A stretch of 64,000 nucleotides of DNA from Paenibacillus sedimenti (GCF_014534655.1 NZ_JACVVD010000002.1:310001-374000); one strand, 5' to 3'. Shown: positions 44,406 to 53,587, numbered from the stretch's first letter. Notes: generated by a model from the sequence alone, not told the origin. Numbers and translations: made by a program.

Positions 44406-44756
44406 GTGATTGTGAAACGTGGCGATGTGTTTTTCGCAGATCTTTCGCCGGTGGTCGGGTCGGAGCAGGGAGGCGTTCGTCCTGTTCTAGTGATCCAAAA
44501 TGATATCGGCAACCGCTTTAGCCCCACCGTGATTGTTGCAGCGATTACCGCACAAATCCAGAAGGCAAAGCTTCCCACGCACGTCGAAATTGATGCAGAA
44601 ACGCATGGGTTCGATCGGGATTCCGTGATCCTGCTGGAACAAATCCGTACGATCGACAAGCAGCGGCTTACGGACAAAATTACGCATTTGGACGAAGAAA
44701 CGATGCGTAAGGTTGATGACGCTTTGCAAATTAGCGTGGGACTGATAGAATTTTGA
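44406..44756 (+). CDS. ndoA: mRNA endoribonuclease toxin EndoA (NdoA, MazF-type)
   Basis: The 116-residue toxin is almost identical to Bacillus subtilis EndoA as remembered: [60 protein letters not shown] and [21 protein letters not shown]. It cuts mRNA at UACAU in B. subtilis; the conserved Arg and Thr catalytic region is present. It starts at GTG inside the AAGGTGATT sequence after the antitoxin gene and is followed by a terminator. Confidence 0.96.
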   Translation: MIVKRGDVFFADLSPVVGSEQGGVRPVLVIQNDIGNRFSPTVIVAAITAQIQKAKLPTHVEIDAETHGFDRDSVILLEQIRTIDKQRLTDKITHLDEETMRKVDDALQISVGLIEF

Positions 44757-44772
44757 ATAAGATCTGGAACGG

Positions 44773-44802
44773 ACGAGGGTGAGAGATACCCCTCGTTTTT
44801 TG
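44773..44802 (+). terminator. Terminator after ndoA
   Basis: ACGAGGG and CCCTCGT form a seven-pair stem followed by TTTTTT. Confidence 0.85.
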
Positions 44803-44916
44803 GTTTGTTCGGTTATCCGGATTGAAACATATACATAACGGAGAATTGGGGAATGAACTGTGACTTTGATGGATAGGTTGAAAAAGAAAATGTTCCACAC
44901 TAAGGAGGAGGGCGGT

Positions 44917-47163
44917 ATGACCTCGAATTCCTCAGCAGATCAGGGTGGAAAAGTAGCAGAAATGGAAGATTCCCGCGAGAAAGTTCAGCTTTCTGAGGAG
45001 AAGAAAGCGGAAATTCAAGAGCGTATTCTAAAGCAGATCGGGGCAGAGCTGCAGCTGCCTACTGGTAAGGTGAAAACGACTGTAGGGCTGCTGGATGAAG
45101 GCAACACGATTCCGTTTATCGCACGTTACCGGAAAGAGATGACGGGCGAGCTGGATGAGAATCAGCTGCGCGACATTGAGGAGCGCTTGCAGTATTTGCG
45201 CAACCTCGAGGATCGGAAGATCGAAGTGGTGCGCCTGATCGATGAGCAGGGCAAGCTGACGGATGAGCTGCGCAAATCTATCGAGACGGCCGGTAAGCTG
45301 CAAGAGGTTGAGGATCTGTATAGACCCTATCGTCAGAAGCGTAAGACGAGAGCTAGCGTGGCCAAAGAGAGAGGCCTTGAGCCGCTCGCGGATTGGATCT
45401 GGAAGCAGCCTCGTCAAGGCTCGCTGGATCAGGAGGCTTCGCGTTACATAGACGCGGACAAGCAGGTGAACAGTGCCGCAGACGCGATCCAAGGCGCAAT
45501 GGATATCATCGCGGAGAATATCGCTGATGACGCTAAGATTAGGGCATGGGTGCGCCGTTATACCCATGATCAAGGTATCCTTCGTACGGAAGCTAAGGAT
45601 GCGTCGCAGGAGTCCGTATATGAAATGTACTACGCGTACCAAGAGCCTGTAAGGAAGCTGCCTCCGCACCGGATTCTAGCGATTAACCGCGGGGAACGGG
45701 AGGAAGTGCTGAAGGTTAACTTGGAAGCGCCGGTCGATAAGATTCATGACTATATCGCACGTCAAGTTATCAAAGGGCAATCGGTTGTACAAGATGTGCT
45801 TCGCTCAATTGTAGAGGATACGTATAAAAGATTGATTGCACCTTCCATCGAGCGTGAAGTGCGTAATGAGATGACCGAGATGGGCGAGGAGCAAGCGATT
45901 AAGATTTTCGCGGAAAATCTGCGTAATCTGCTGCTCCAAGCACCAGTCAAGGGTCATGTCGTACTCGGTGTCGACCCGGCCTACCGGACAGGCTGTAAGC
46001 TGGCCGTCATCGACGATACCGGTAAAATGCTTGAAATCGCCGTCACCTACCCGACCCCTCCGAACAATAAGGTCGCGGAAGCGAAGGCGAAGTTCAAGCA
46101 ATTGATCAGCAAGTACGGCGTCGAGCTGATCGTTATTGGCAACGGGACGGCTTCCCGTGAAACGGAGCAGTTTGTTGCGGAGCTGATTGGCGAGATCAAA
46201 GAGCACAAGCTCAAGTACTTGATCGTCAGCGAAGCGGGCGCGAGCGTTTATTCCGCGTCGAAGCTGGCGCAGACGGAGTTCCCGGAGCTCGACGTAGCTG
46301 AGCGCAGCGCGATCTCTATCGCGCGGAGGCTGCAGGACCCGCTCGCGGAGCTCGTGAAGATCGAGCCGAAGGCGATCGGCGTCGGGCAGTACCAGCACGA
46401 CGTCTCACAGAAGCGGCTCGACGAGAACCTGAAGGCCGTCGTAGAGTCGGCCGTCAACCATGTGGGCGTGGACCTGAACACTGCGTCCCCGTCGCTCTTG
46501 TCTTACGTGTCGGGCGTGAACGCGACACTGGCCAAAAACATCGTCAAGTATCGCGAGGAGAACGGCAAGTTCAGCAGCCGACAGGAGTTGTCGAAGGTTC
46601 CGCGCCTCGGCGCGAAAACCTTCGAGCAATGCGTCGGCTTCATGCGGATTCCGGGCGGCCGCAATCCGCTCGACAACACCCCGATCCACCCGGAGTCTTA
46701 CGACGTCGTGGATCGGCTGTTCAAGGAGCTGCGCCTGGAACTGGCGCAGCTGGGATCGCAGCAGCTTCTATCGCTGCTGCAAACCCTGGAGCCGGAGGAA
46801 CTGGCTCCGAAGCTGGGCGTTGGTGTCCCGACGCTGCGGGACATCCTGGACAGCCTGCAGCGGCCTGGGCGGGATCCGCGGGACGAAGTCCCCGCGCCGA
46901 TCTTCCGCACCGACGTGCTGCAGCTGGAGGACCTTGCGCCGGGCATGGAACTGACCGGCACGGTGCGCAATGTCATCGACTTCGGCGCCTTCGTCGATAT
47001 CGGCATCAAGAACGATGGGCTCGTACACATCTCTCAATTGAGCAATGGTTTCGTTAAGCATCCGATGGATGTAGTTTCCGTCGGAGACATCGTGAAAGTC
47101 TGGGTGCTGAGCGTTGACTTGAAAAAAGGCCGCGTCAGCCTAACAATGAAAAAACCGCAATAA
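44917..47163 (+). CDS. tex: Tex-family RNA-binding transcription accessory protein
   Basis: Tex is a conserved cytoplasmic protein with a helical Tex-N domain (about 40-230), a YqgF/RNase H-like domain (near 325-450, with LGVDPAYRTGCKLAVID), tandem helix-hairpin-helix motifs (SVNHVGVDLNTASPSLLSYVSG, VPRLGAKTFEQCVGF) and a C-terminal S1 RNA-binding domain (GMELTGTVRNVIDFGAFVDIG). The 748-residue form starts at the ATG at 44917, which has a strong AAGGAGG site; in-frame GTG/ATG codons at 44860-44869 are possible but less well placed. Codon use becomes very GC-rich in the second half (46.2-47.0 kb), giving many spurious frames on both strands. Confidence 0.95.
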   Translation: MTSNSSADQGGKVAEMEDSREKVQLSEEKKAEIQERILKQIGAELQLPTGKVKTTVGLLDEGNTIPFIARYRKEMTGELDENQLRDIEERLQYLRNLEDRKIEVVRLIDEQGKLTDELRKSIETAGKLQEVEDLYRPYRQKRKTRASVAKERGLEPLADWIWKQPRQGSLDQEASRYIDADKQVNSAADAIQGAMDIIAENIADDAKIRAWVRRYTHDQGILRTEAKDASQESVYEMYYAYQEPVRKLPPHRILAINRGEREEVLKVNLEAPVDKIHDYIARQVIKGQSVVQDVLRSIVEDTYKRLIAPSIEREVRNEMTEMGEEQAIKIFAENLRNLLLQAPVKGHVVLGVDPAYRTGCKLAVIDDTGKMLEIAVTYPTPPNNKVAEAKAKFKQLISKYGVELIVIGNGTASRETEQFVAELIGEIKEHKLKYLIVSEAGASVYSASKLAQTEFPELDVAERSAISIARRLQDPLAELVKIEPKAIGVGQYQHDVSQKRLDENLKAVVESAVNHVGVDLNTASPSLLSYVSGVNATLAKNIVKYREENGKFSSRQELSKVPRLGAKTFEQCVGFMRIPGGRNPLDNTPIHPESYDVVDRLFKELRLELAQLGSQQLLSLLQTLEPEELAPKLGVGVPTLRDILDSLQRPGRDPRDEVPAPIFRTDVLQLEDLAPGMELTGTVRNVIDFGAFVDIGIKNDGLVHISQLSNGFVKHPMDVVSVGDIVKVWVLSVDLKKGRVSLTMKKPQ

Positions 47164-47170
47164 AGTATAG

Positions 47171-47209
47171 GAACAAAAGCCTAGTGATATAATCACCGGG
47201 CTTTTGTTC
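47171..47209 (+). terminator. Terminator after tex
   Basis: GAACAAAAGCC and GGCTTTTGTTC form a perfect 11-pair stem beginning eight bases after the tex stop. Confidence 0.8.
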
Positions 47210-47224
47210 ATCATCGACTTCTTT

Positions 47225-47313
47225 CACCCTCTTTCAGTTTACGATCTGCTGATTTTTGTGGCCTCACCCTCTTCTTTATCGTCTGGTATCCTCTTGTTGA
47301 GCCCCACCCTCTT
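47225..47313. repeat. CACCCTCTT repeated three times at exact 40-base spacing
   Basis: CACCCTCTT starts at 47225, 47265 and 47305. The bases in between are not similar. The sites lie between the convergent tex gene and the minus-strand gene that ends at 47392. They may be protein-binding sites or remnants of a degenerate tandem repeat. Confidence 0.55.
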
Positions 47314-47391
47314 TTCTGAAGTCATTTACTATAAGACTTAGACATCCCTCCTTTAAGAATTACAAGCGCAGCAACGGGTGAGAATTAGGAA

Positions 47392-48048
47392 TTAATGCCC
47401 GTTTTCGTTCAGTATATAAAACTTAGCAAGTTTAGGACCGCTAACGAACGAAAACATTCCCTCTATAGAAAACTGCATAAGCCACTCGGCAGCGGAGCGA
47501 ATATTTACATTAAACTCAGCGGCTACTTCCCTGGGCCTGATTTTTCCATTGTGCCGTTTTGCGATTTCGATGATTTGCTGCTTCCTGATCTTCCACAAAT
47601 CTTGGGGAGCAGGATAAACCGTCGATACTCTCTGCTCTTGTGCGAAGTTAAGGGCTTGACGTAACAGTCTTTGACATGCGGCGGGGTCATTTTCTAATTG
47701 AACGATATTCAATCTCAGTACGTGCCAGCCTGCCAACATGAGTTCATTTTGCAGTTGCATATATTCATAGTGCTCTTGTGAACTCAGTTGCTCAGAGCGA
47801 AGTTCACTAATTTCAATAAGAAGCCTGGCTCCATCTTGCGTAAACCAAAATCCTGTAACAGACTGGCTGCTTCCAACCTGGCCAATGGGATACTCCGATT
47901 TCCAAATCTCTTCATCGTGTACGGCGATAGGCCACCAAATCGTTTTCAAAAAAAGAGCTTCGGATTTCGTGAGGTTATGCATAAATCCTTCATCTGTCAC
48001 AGTCACATATTGACGGTTAACGCTATCTTTACCCTTAAATTTCTCCAC
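47392..48048 (-). CDS. Putative DUF559-like nuclease-fold protein with C-terminal winged helix
   Basis: The 218-residue protein has a central segment RLLIEISELRSEQLSSQEHY followed by QLQNELMLAGWHVLRLNIVQLENDP, which looks like the DUF559/very-short-patch-repair-type PD-(D/E)XK fold (acidic residue, then Q/N-x-x-L-x-x-x-GWxVLRL). The C-terminal 70 residues (IIEIAKRHNGKIRPREVAAEFNVNI to SIEGMFSFVSG) resemble a winged helix-turn-helix. The active-site set is incomplete by eye, so it may be a DNA-binding protein without nuclease activity. The GTG at 48048 is chosen because TAGGAGG precedes it. I recognise no name. Confidence 0.6.
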   Translation of the reverse strand: MEKFKGKDSVNRQYVTVTDEGFMHNLTKSEALFLKTIWWPIAVHDEEIWKSEYPIGQVGSSQSVTGFWFTQDGARLLIEISELRSEQLSSQEHYEYMQLQNELMLAGWHVLRLNIVQLENDPAACQRLLRQALNFAQEQRVSTVYPAPQDLWKIRKQQIIEIAKRHNGKIRPREVAAEFNVNIRSAAEWLMQFSIEGMFSFVSGPKLAKFYILNENGH

Positions 48049-48074
48049 AAATAAGCCTCCTAGAAATAAATGGA

Positions 48075-48125
48075 CGAAAAAAAGCACACCTCCGGTGCAG
48101 ACCAAGCTGCAAACGGGGTGTGCTT
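48075..48125 (-). terminator. Terminator of the RCC1/FN3 protein gene
   Basis: On the minus strand AAGCACACC and GGTGTGCTT form a nine-pair stem, followed by TTTTTTT. It lies about 90 bases after the stop codon of the gene upstream. Confidence 0.75.
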
Positions 48126-48211
48126 CACTCCGACAACGTTATACATTTATTTACATTATAGAGGCGGTATGGGAATAATGCAATACCATTTTTACAAAAT
48201 ATGTCGAAATA

Positions 48212-51200
48212 CTATTCTGTTGTAACAGGCAGCACTGTGCTTGCTGCAGATTGATTACCAGAATCATCTTCAGCCTTTACCGTGAGATTATATAAAGTAT
48301 TGGACGTTAATCCTGTAAGAGTAAGGCTGGTGCTTGCCGTACTGCCTAGTTTCGTAGCGCCTGCATAAACATTGTACTGTTTCACGACGTCATTATCCGT
48401 ACTTCCAGTCCAAGTCAATGTAATGGTTGAATTCGTAACACCGAGCAAGACCAAATCTTTAGGTGTTGTAGGAGGTGCTTTATCGGATGTCGTTGCTGTT
48501 ACTACAGTGCTTGCAACAGAACGGTTACCCGATGCATCTATGGCTTTAATGGTGAAATTATAAGTTGTGTTTAGGGCTAGGTTACTGACTGTATGGTTTG
48601 TGTACCAAGGGTCGGTAGTGCCAACAAGCACTTTTCCGTTATAAATTTCATATTTACTGACACTCACATCGTCTGTTGTTAACGTCCAATCCAGTCTAAC
48701 TTGGCGAGCGTTGGAAGTCGCAGAGCTTCGGAAATCTGTTACTGTAGCCGGCGCTGTAGTATCCGCAGGGTTCACATTAGGGCCGATGACTTTTTGTGGC
48801 AGGGAGTAAGTCATATTCGTGCCATTACCTAGCTGACCGTGATTATTATGTCCCCATGAGTACAAGATGCCGTCGTTGCCTAGAGCTATGGTATGATTAT
48901 CTCCTGCAGTGACCGCGCTAACAGATGGTAAAGTTGTAAGCTGCACAGGAACAGTTCGAGTCGTAGTATGACCGAGACCCAGTTGGCCGTAGCCGTTATA
49001 TCCCCATCCCCAGAGAGAACCGTCTTGTTTGATTGCAAAGCTAAAATATCTGCCTGCTGCAATACTTTTTACAGATCCGAAATTAAGGATTTGTACTGGC
49101 GTTGTTTGACTATGTGTTGAGCCGTTGCCAAGCTCACCGTTGCCATTGTAACCCCAGCTCCATATAGTGCCGTCGCTTTTTAGTGCGAGGACGTGATGAT
49201 CCCCAGAAGCAATAGCTGTGATACCGGTTAATGGATTATTGGCTCCGAATGCGACTTGTACAGGGACATTGCTTTTCGTAGTTTGACCGTTGCCAAGTTC
49301 GCCGTAGTTGCTAGATCCCCAAGTCCATACAGTTCCATCGCTTTTTAATGCCGTAGAGAAATTTTTACCGGCTGCAATAGCCTTAACAGAGCTTAAGTTG
49401 GAGACCTGAACAGGCAGTTTCTGAGTAGTGTTGGTCCCGTCACCTAATTGACCCTCGCCATTATTACCAAAAGCCCATACGGTTCCGTCATTTTTTAGGG
49501 CAAGACTGTGATTTTCACCGGCGGCCACTGAAGTGAATCCGGTTTGGCTAGATACAAGTACTGGGCTATAACGATACGTTGTCGAATTGTCGCCTAACTG
49601 GCCGTAGCCATTATAACCCCACGCATATAGGCTTCCATCGTTTTTGATTGCAAGGGTATGGTTACTTCCACCGGCAGATGTTTTAACATCTGTTAGATTA
49701 ATCGTTTGAATGGGTTGATATTGAGTATTGGTGGTTCCATTGCCAAGTTGACCATAACCATTATATCCCCATGACCATAGAGAGGCGTCATTGCGGATAA
49801 ATAAACTATTATTCCCACCTAAAGTTAAAGGAAGCGATGTAATGGCAAGTTGAGAAGAAGTGGACACTGTGAGTGCATTACTTGCAGCAGAAACGTTTCC
49901 GGCACCGTCGACGGCTTTTACTGTAAAAGTATAGGAAGTATTCGGAGTTAATCCGTTCACTGTATAAGATGTGCCCGCTGAAGCCGGTGAAGTTGCAACC
50001 TTAGTAGTCCCGTTATAGATTTCATAGTTTGTTACACCCACATTATCGGTAGATGCCGACCAGGACAACGAGACAGAAGAGCCTGTTTTACCGGTGACAA
50101 CCAAGTTTGAAGGAGCTGTAGGCGCCTGTGTATCAGCCGTACCTACAAGTTTAATTGCGTCCAAAGGAAGCGCATAACCTGTGCTTGCTGCATTTTTACC
50201 TGTTACAGTAAATCGAACGATCTTGAATCCTGCACTAGGGAAGTTAATCAATCCTCTGCTAGTATCCTCAAAAGCTGCGGCTGATTTGTAAAAGTCAATG
50301 GCCGAACCAAGATTGTTCCCATCGATGGAAAGTTGAGCAGTGCCGTTAGCTGTGCCTTTTTTAGCTTTGATGATGACTTCATAAGAACCAGACTTTGGTA
50401 CGTTTAGTGCATACTCGACGTAGTCGCCCGCTGCATTGGCACTATAGTTTTCCCATTGTCCACCACTGGCTGCAGCATCTGAATTCACGACACTAGCGTC
50501 CCCCGAATCCGCTTGAGGAAGACTCTCGATTTCAAACAAAGTCTGCCCGGAAACAGCAGGATTCGTCGTTGCACTAACAGCGTTGCTAGCCGCGGATACG
50601 TTGCCGGCCGCATCCTTTGCTTTAACGGTGAAGGTATAGGCAGTGGCCGGTGTCAATCCTGTTGCCGTAAACGAAGTACCGGCAGTAGTACCTACTACTG
50701 TGGTACCGCTATACACGTCGTATCCGGTAACGCCAACATTATCGGTTGAAGCGGTCCAAGACAGCGACACACTTGTGTCTGTTTTCCCTGGTGAGGTCAA
50801 ACCGCTAGGAGCAGTTGGAGCAACTGTATCTGAGGCTGTTTGTTTGACCAGCTTGATAGCGTCAAGTGCCAAGGAATACCCTGGACTTGCTGCATTTTTA
50901 CCTGTTACGGTATAGCGGAATTTTTTGATGCCTGGCGTATTAATCGTTACATTACCGTTGGATAAATCCCCGTAAGAGGCTGCTGCTTTGTATAGATCGA
51001 TTGGAGTGCCTTGTGCGACACCGTCAATGCTCAATTGAGCGGTACCCCGGCTGCTGTAGAACTTGACAGCAGTTGCAATGGAATACGTGCCGGCCTCTGT
51101 GATATTTACGTCGAATTCGATGTAGTCACCGACTGCATTGGAATTAAAGCTCAATATCTTCCCGCCGCTAGCTGCAGTATCCGAAACAACGGTGATAGCA

Positions 51201-51724
51201 TCTGTGCCGGTTCTAGTAAGACTCTCGTGTTCGAAAACAAACTGATTTGCAGCAAGCAATGCTACAACAGGGGTTGTCGTTGCGGTTAAAGATTTGCTCT
51301 GTTCGGATGTGTTACCGGCGGCATCCTTCGCCCTTACCGTAAATGTATAGCTTTTGTTGGGAGATAAGTCGGAAACTGTGTAGGCAGTCTCTTTGCTGCT
51401 GCCAACTTGACTTCCGTTACTAAAAATTTCATACTCAGTCACGCCGACATTATCCTGAGAAGCAGACCAGGCAAGCGATATGGTCGAAGCGGTGGTTCCT
51501 GTTGTAGTCAGTCCGGATGGAGCAGTAGGAGCGATCGTGTCCAAACCGTAAGTGGCAGCAGTAACAGTAGTTATGGAAGGTGCTGGGCTTGCAGGCTGCT
51601 CGATGACTTGACTATCGTCGACTTTTTCTACAGACTCGGCTAGAGCCGTACCTCCAAGGCCAAGGGATTGTGCTGCTACTAAAAATGAGCATGCGAAAAG
51701 AAGGCTTTTTTTTCTGATTTTCAC
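48212..51724 (-). CDS. Secreted RCC1-propeller protein with FN3 and carbohydrate-binding modules
   Basis: The 1170-residue product begins with a signal peptide (cut near ALA-ES, residues 29-30). Then come fibronectin III (about 66-152), a CBM6/35-like module (about 155-292), FN3 (298-388), a second such module (393-525), FN3 (530-620), seven RCC1 repeats (about 625-975; each with a W-x-W/F-G-x-N-x-x-G-x-LG core such as WSWGYNGYGQLGNG) and two further FN3 domains to the end. Seven repeats make a closed propeller as in eukaryotic RCC1. There is no LPXTG motif or S-layer homology domain, so it is probably released or bound through its sugar-binding modules. The GTG start follows GGAGATG. Function is unknown; binding to a surface glycan or to polysaccharide is a reasonable guess. 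Confidence 0.88.
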   Translation of the reverse strand: MKIRKKSLLFACSFLVAAQSLGLGGTALAESVEKVDDSQVIEQPASPAPSITTVTAATYGLDTIAPTAPSGLTTTGTTASTISLAWSASQDNVGVTEYEIFSNGSQVGSSKETAYTVSDLSPNKSYTFTVRAKDAAGNTSEQSKSLTATTTPVVALLAANQFVFEHESLTRTGTDAITVVSDTAASGGKILSFNSNAVGDYIEFDVNITEAGTYSIATAVKFYSSRGTAQLSIDGVAQGTPIDLYKAAASYGDLSNGNVTINTPGIKKFRYTVTGKNAASPGYSLALDAIKLVKQTASDTVAPTAPSGLTSPGKTDTSVSLSWTASTDNVGVTGYDVYSGTTVVGTTAGTSFTATGLTPATAYTFTVKAKDAAGNVSAASNAVSATTNPAVSGQTLFEIESLPQADSGDASVVNSDAAASGGQWENYSANAAGDYVEYALNVPKSGSYEVIIKAKKGTANGTAQLSIDGNNLGSAIDFYKSAAAFEDTSRGLINFPSAGFKIVRFTVTGKNAASTGYALPLDAIKLVGTADTQAPTAPSNLVVTGKTGSSVSLSWSASTDNVGVTNYEIYNGTTKVATSPASAGTSYTVNGLTPNTSYTFTVKAVDGAGNVSAASNALTVSTSSQLAITSLPLTLGGNNSLFIRNDASLWSWGYNGYGQLGNGTTNTQYQPIQTINLTDVKTSAGGSNHTLAIKNDGSLYAWGYNGYGQLGDNSTTYRYSPVLVSSQTGFTSVAAGENHSLALKNDGTVWAFGNNGEGQLGDGTNTTQKLPVQVSNLSSVKAIAAGKNFSTALKSDGTVWTWGSSNYGELGNGQTTKSNVPVQVAFGANNPLTGITAIASGDHHVLALKSDGTIWSWGYNGNGELGNGSTHSQTTPVQILNFGSVKSIAAGRYFSFAIKQDGSLWGWGYNGYGQLGLGHTTTRTVPVQLTTLPSVSAVTAGDNHTIALGNDGILYSWGHNNHGQLGNGTNMTYSLPQKVIGPNVNPADTTAPATVTDFRSSATSNARQVRLDWTLTTDDVSVSKYEIYNGKVLVGTTDPWYTNHTVSNLALNTTYNFTIKAIDASGNRSVASTVVTATTSDKAPPTTPKDLVLLGVTNSTITLTWTGSTDNDVVKQYNVYAGATKLGSTASTSLTLTGLTSNTLYNLTVKAEDDSGNQSAASTVLPVTTE

Positions 51725-52151
51725 TAAAGATTCATCTCCAATTCATAATGATTGATTAAAATATGGGTTAAAAAGACAACACGAAAATAAGGGATCGTAC
51801 AAAGGCGAAAAAGCACGTTAAAACAAAAGCAATGCATGGATACTCAAAAAAAGGAATGGTAAGAAGGAAAAAAATGGAGGTTCGATACGGTTTTATTGAA
51901 GTAAGTCTTGAGGAGAAACAGTGGTTTTTAAAGAAAGATAAGTAAAGATGAGGAAAATCAATGGAAGAAAAAATAAATCCTTGATTTATCTTATAGCAGA
52001 TTCCTCCTTGAGATAATGTGTAATCACTTCACTGATACGTATTGTATCAGAAATAAAATAAAAAAACAGTAGTATTTTTCACATTTTTTAAAAAAAATGA
52101 AAGAAAAAAACTGGATCCCTTCTCACCAAAAAAAGGTTCCAGCTTTACTGA
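51725..52151. other. AT-rich upstream region of the RCC1-protein gene
   Basis: Apart from the GGAGATG site, no gene is seen in these 427 bases. There are long A runs (for example at 51805-51875 and 52060-52110). Minus-strand promoter elements for the RCC1 protein gene are likely here, but no clear pair of boxes was chosen. Confidence 0.4.
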
Positions 52152-52316
52152 TTAATATTTACGCTTGCCCGGTCCGTCGGTCGATTGGGTATCAGGCCAC
52201 TCCTCTTGTGAGCGGCGGGTACGGTAAAAGAACCAGCTATCATTCAATAATCGAATTTGTCTGCGGTTTTTGTTCTGGAAGGCCCGCATTAATTGATTAC
52301 AAAGCCATTGCGGCAT
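52152..52316 (-). CDS. cmpA: Cortex morphogenetic protein CmpA
   Basis: A 54-codon minus-strand frame begins MPQWLCNQLMRAFQNKNRRQ and continues IRLLNDSWFFYR. This MPxWLxxQxxRAFxxKxRRxIxxLNxxWFFYR pattern is what I know of CmpA, a small sporulation protein that helps remove cells with defective spore envelopes by directing SpoIVA to ClpXP in Bacillus subtilis, where the protein is about 37 residues. The tail here is longer, hydrophilic and basic. The ATG follows AAGGGGATG. It lies near tex and sprT, which fits Bacillales gene order. A plus-strand frame over the same bases is a shadow. Confidence 0.82.
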   Translation of the reverse strand: MPQWLCNQLMRAFQNKNRRQIRLLNDSWFFYRTRRSQEEWPDTQSTDGPGKRKY

Positions 52317-52416
52317 GTGCCCATCCCCTTCCTCGCTATGTACTTACAGCATATGAGGAATAGGCGTTGAGGGTGCAAGTCCGAACTTATGGCTTTTGTG
52401 TTTCGTTACTCCGTTA

Positions 52417-52770
52417 TTACGCTTCAAGCTCTTCTTCATACCATTGTTCGAGCTGAGCTTGCAGTGCGCGAATTTCAGTCAGCAGGGAGATGAGCGGGTA
52501 GCTCTTTTCTTGAATCCCAGCAAATGTTTGCTCAAGCCGGTTGATATAATCCAACCCATGAATGAGCTCATTCCCCGTGCCGATCAATTCCAAATTATCG
52601 CACTCGGCAATCACACGCGGAAGCTGAGGCACATCATCAGCCGTAAGTTTATCTACTTCTTTATGCAGACGTTGATTGAGTGCTGTCAATTGGTACATAT
52701 ATGAGGTAGGCATTTCTACAAATTCCAGTTGCTGTTCGAGTTTAAGAATGGCATATCGCATTTGTGGCAT
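52417..52770 (-). CDS. Conserved-looking hypothetical protein, helical
   Basis: The 117-residue product is highly charged and predicted to be nearly all helix (MRYAILKLEQQLEFVEMPTS ... LTEIRALQAQLEQWYEEELEA), possibly a coiled coil. No membrane segment or known motif is visible. The ATG has a GGGGAT-type site (minus strand) upstream. It lies between cmpA and the divergent sprT. I do not recognise a family. Confidence 0.6.
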   Translation of the reverse strand: MPQMRYAILKLEQQLEFVEMPTSYMYQLTALNQRLHKEVDKLTADDVPQLPRVIAECDNLELIGTGNELIHGLDYINRLEQTFAGIQEKSYPLISLLTEIRALQAQLEQWYEEELEA

Positions 52771-52913
52771 AATAGTCGTTAAATCCCCTCTCTGGAAAGC
52801 TTTCGTTCTTCTTTTCTACTTGACAGTATAGCTGCACATACGGTACAAATTCAAGTGAGAACTTGGCAAAGGATTTAGCTTCGAAGGATTTCTTCACTTT
52901 TGGGGGATTGTTT

Positions 52914-53387
52914 ATGGATGATCGGGAGCTGCAACAATGGGTAGAGCAGATCTCTTTAGCATCGTTTGGCAGACCTTTTGTACATCAAGCGCGATTTAAT
53001 CGAAGATTGAGGTCGACAGGGGGGCGTTACTTCACTAAATCCCATGATATTGAGATCAGTTGGGTGCAATGGGAGTCGTTCGGCCACGATGAGATTGAGA
53101 AAATCATTAAGCATGAACTGTGTCATTATCACCTGCATTTGCTTAAAAGAGGGTACCAGCATCGGGATCATGATTTCAAAACGCTGCTTGCACAAGTCGG
53201 GGGTACCCGATTCTGTCGTTCGCTGCCGCGGCCATCGAAGAAACAGTCTTATAAGTATAGGCTGGAATGCGTGAACTGTAAGACCGAATATTTTCGTAAA
53301 CGTAAGATGGATGTGCGCAAATATGCTTGCGGAAAATGCAGGGGGAAATTGAAATCGTTCACACTTGACTTACAAACCCCTTCATAA
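52914..53387 (+). CDS. sprT: SprT-like metalloprotease-domain protein
   Basis: The 157-residue protein carries the zincin motif HELCHYHLH (residues 67-75) after the helical domain RELQQWVEQISLASFGRPF, and ends with a zinc ribbon (CVNCKTEYFRKRKMDVRKYACGKC). This is the SprT/YdcK family, related to Spartan proteases, whose bacterial role is not settled. The ATG at 52914 is preceded by GGGGGATT; an upstream in-frame TTG (52863) would add 17 residues and lacks a site. The tRNA genes follow, as near ydcK in Bacillus subtilis. Confidence 0.92.
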   Translation: MDDRELQQWVEQISLASFGRPFVHQARFNRRLRSTGGRYFTKSHDIEISWVQWESFGHDEIEKIIKHELCHYHLHLLKRGYQHRDHDFKTLLAQVGGTRFCRSLPRPSKKQSYKYRLECVNCKTEYFRKRKMDVRKYACGKCRGKLKSFTLDLQTPS

Positions 53388-53406
53388 TAAAATAAAAATA
53401 CTTCAT

Positions 53407-53482
53407 TCCCTGATAGCTCAGTTGGTAGAGCACTCGACTGTTAATCGAGTTGTCACAGGTTCGAGTCCTGTTCGGGGAGCCA
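53407..53482 (+). tRNA. tRNA-Asn (GTT)
   Basis: A complete cloverleaf: acceptor TCCCTGA/TCGGGGA (one T-G pair), D arm AGCTCAGTTGGTAGAGC, anticodon GTT at 53440-53442 in CTGTTAA, T arm CAGGTTCGAGTCCTG, discriminator G and an encoded CCA. Confidence 0.97.
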
Positions 53483-53490
53483 TATCATTT

Positions 53491-53579
53491 GGAGAGATAC
53501 CCAAGTGGCTATAAGGGGACCCTCTGCTAAGGGGTTAGACTGCGTAAGCGGTGCGAGGGTTCGAATCCCTCTCTCTCCG
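53491..53579 (+). tRNA. tRNA-Ser (GCT)
   Basis: An 89-base class II tRNA: acceptor GGAGAGA/TCTCTCC, anticodon GCT in CTGCTAA, a long variable arm (TGCGTAAGCG region) and T arm GAGGGTTCGAATCCCTC. CCA is not encoded. It follows tRNA-Asn by eight bases and a terminator comes after it. Confidence 0.96.
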
Positions 53580-53587
53580 TATATCAT

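Noticed and set aside
45805..46398. Minus-strand frames and other shadow frames inside tex
   Set aside because: They lie within the conserved RNase H-like and HhH domains of Tex and result from the high G+C of this part.
52097..52363. 88-codon plus-strand frame
   Set aside because: It covers cmpA on the opposite strand, lacks a ribosome binding site and has no family resemblance.
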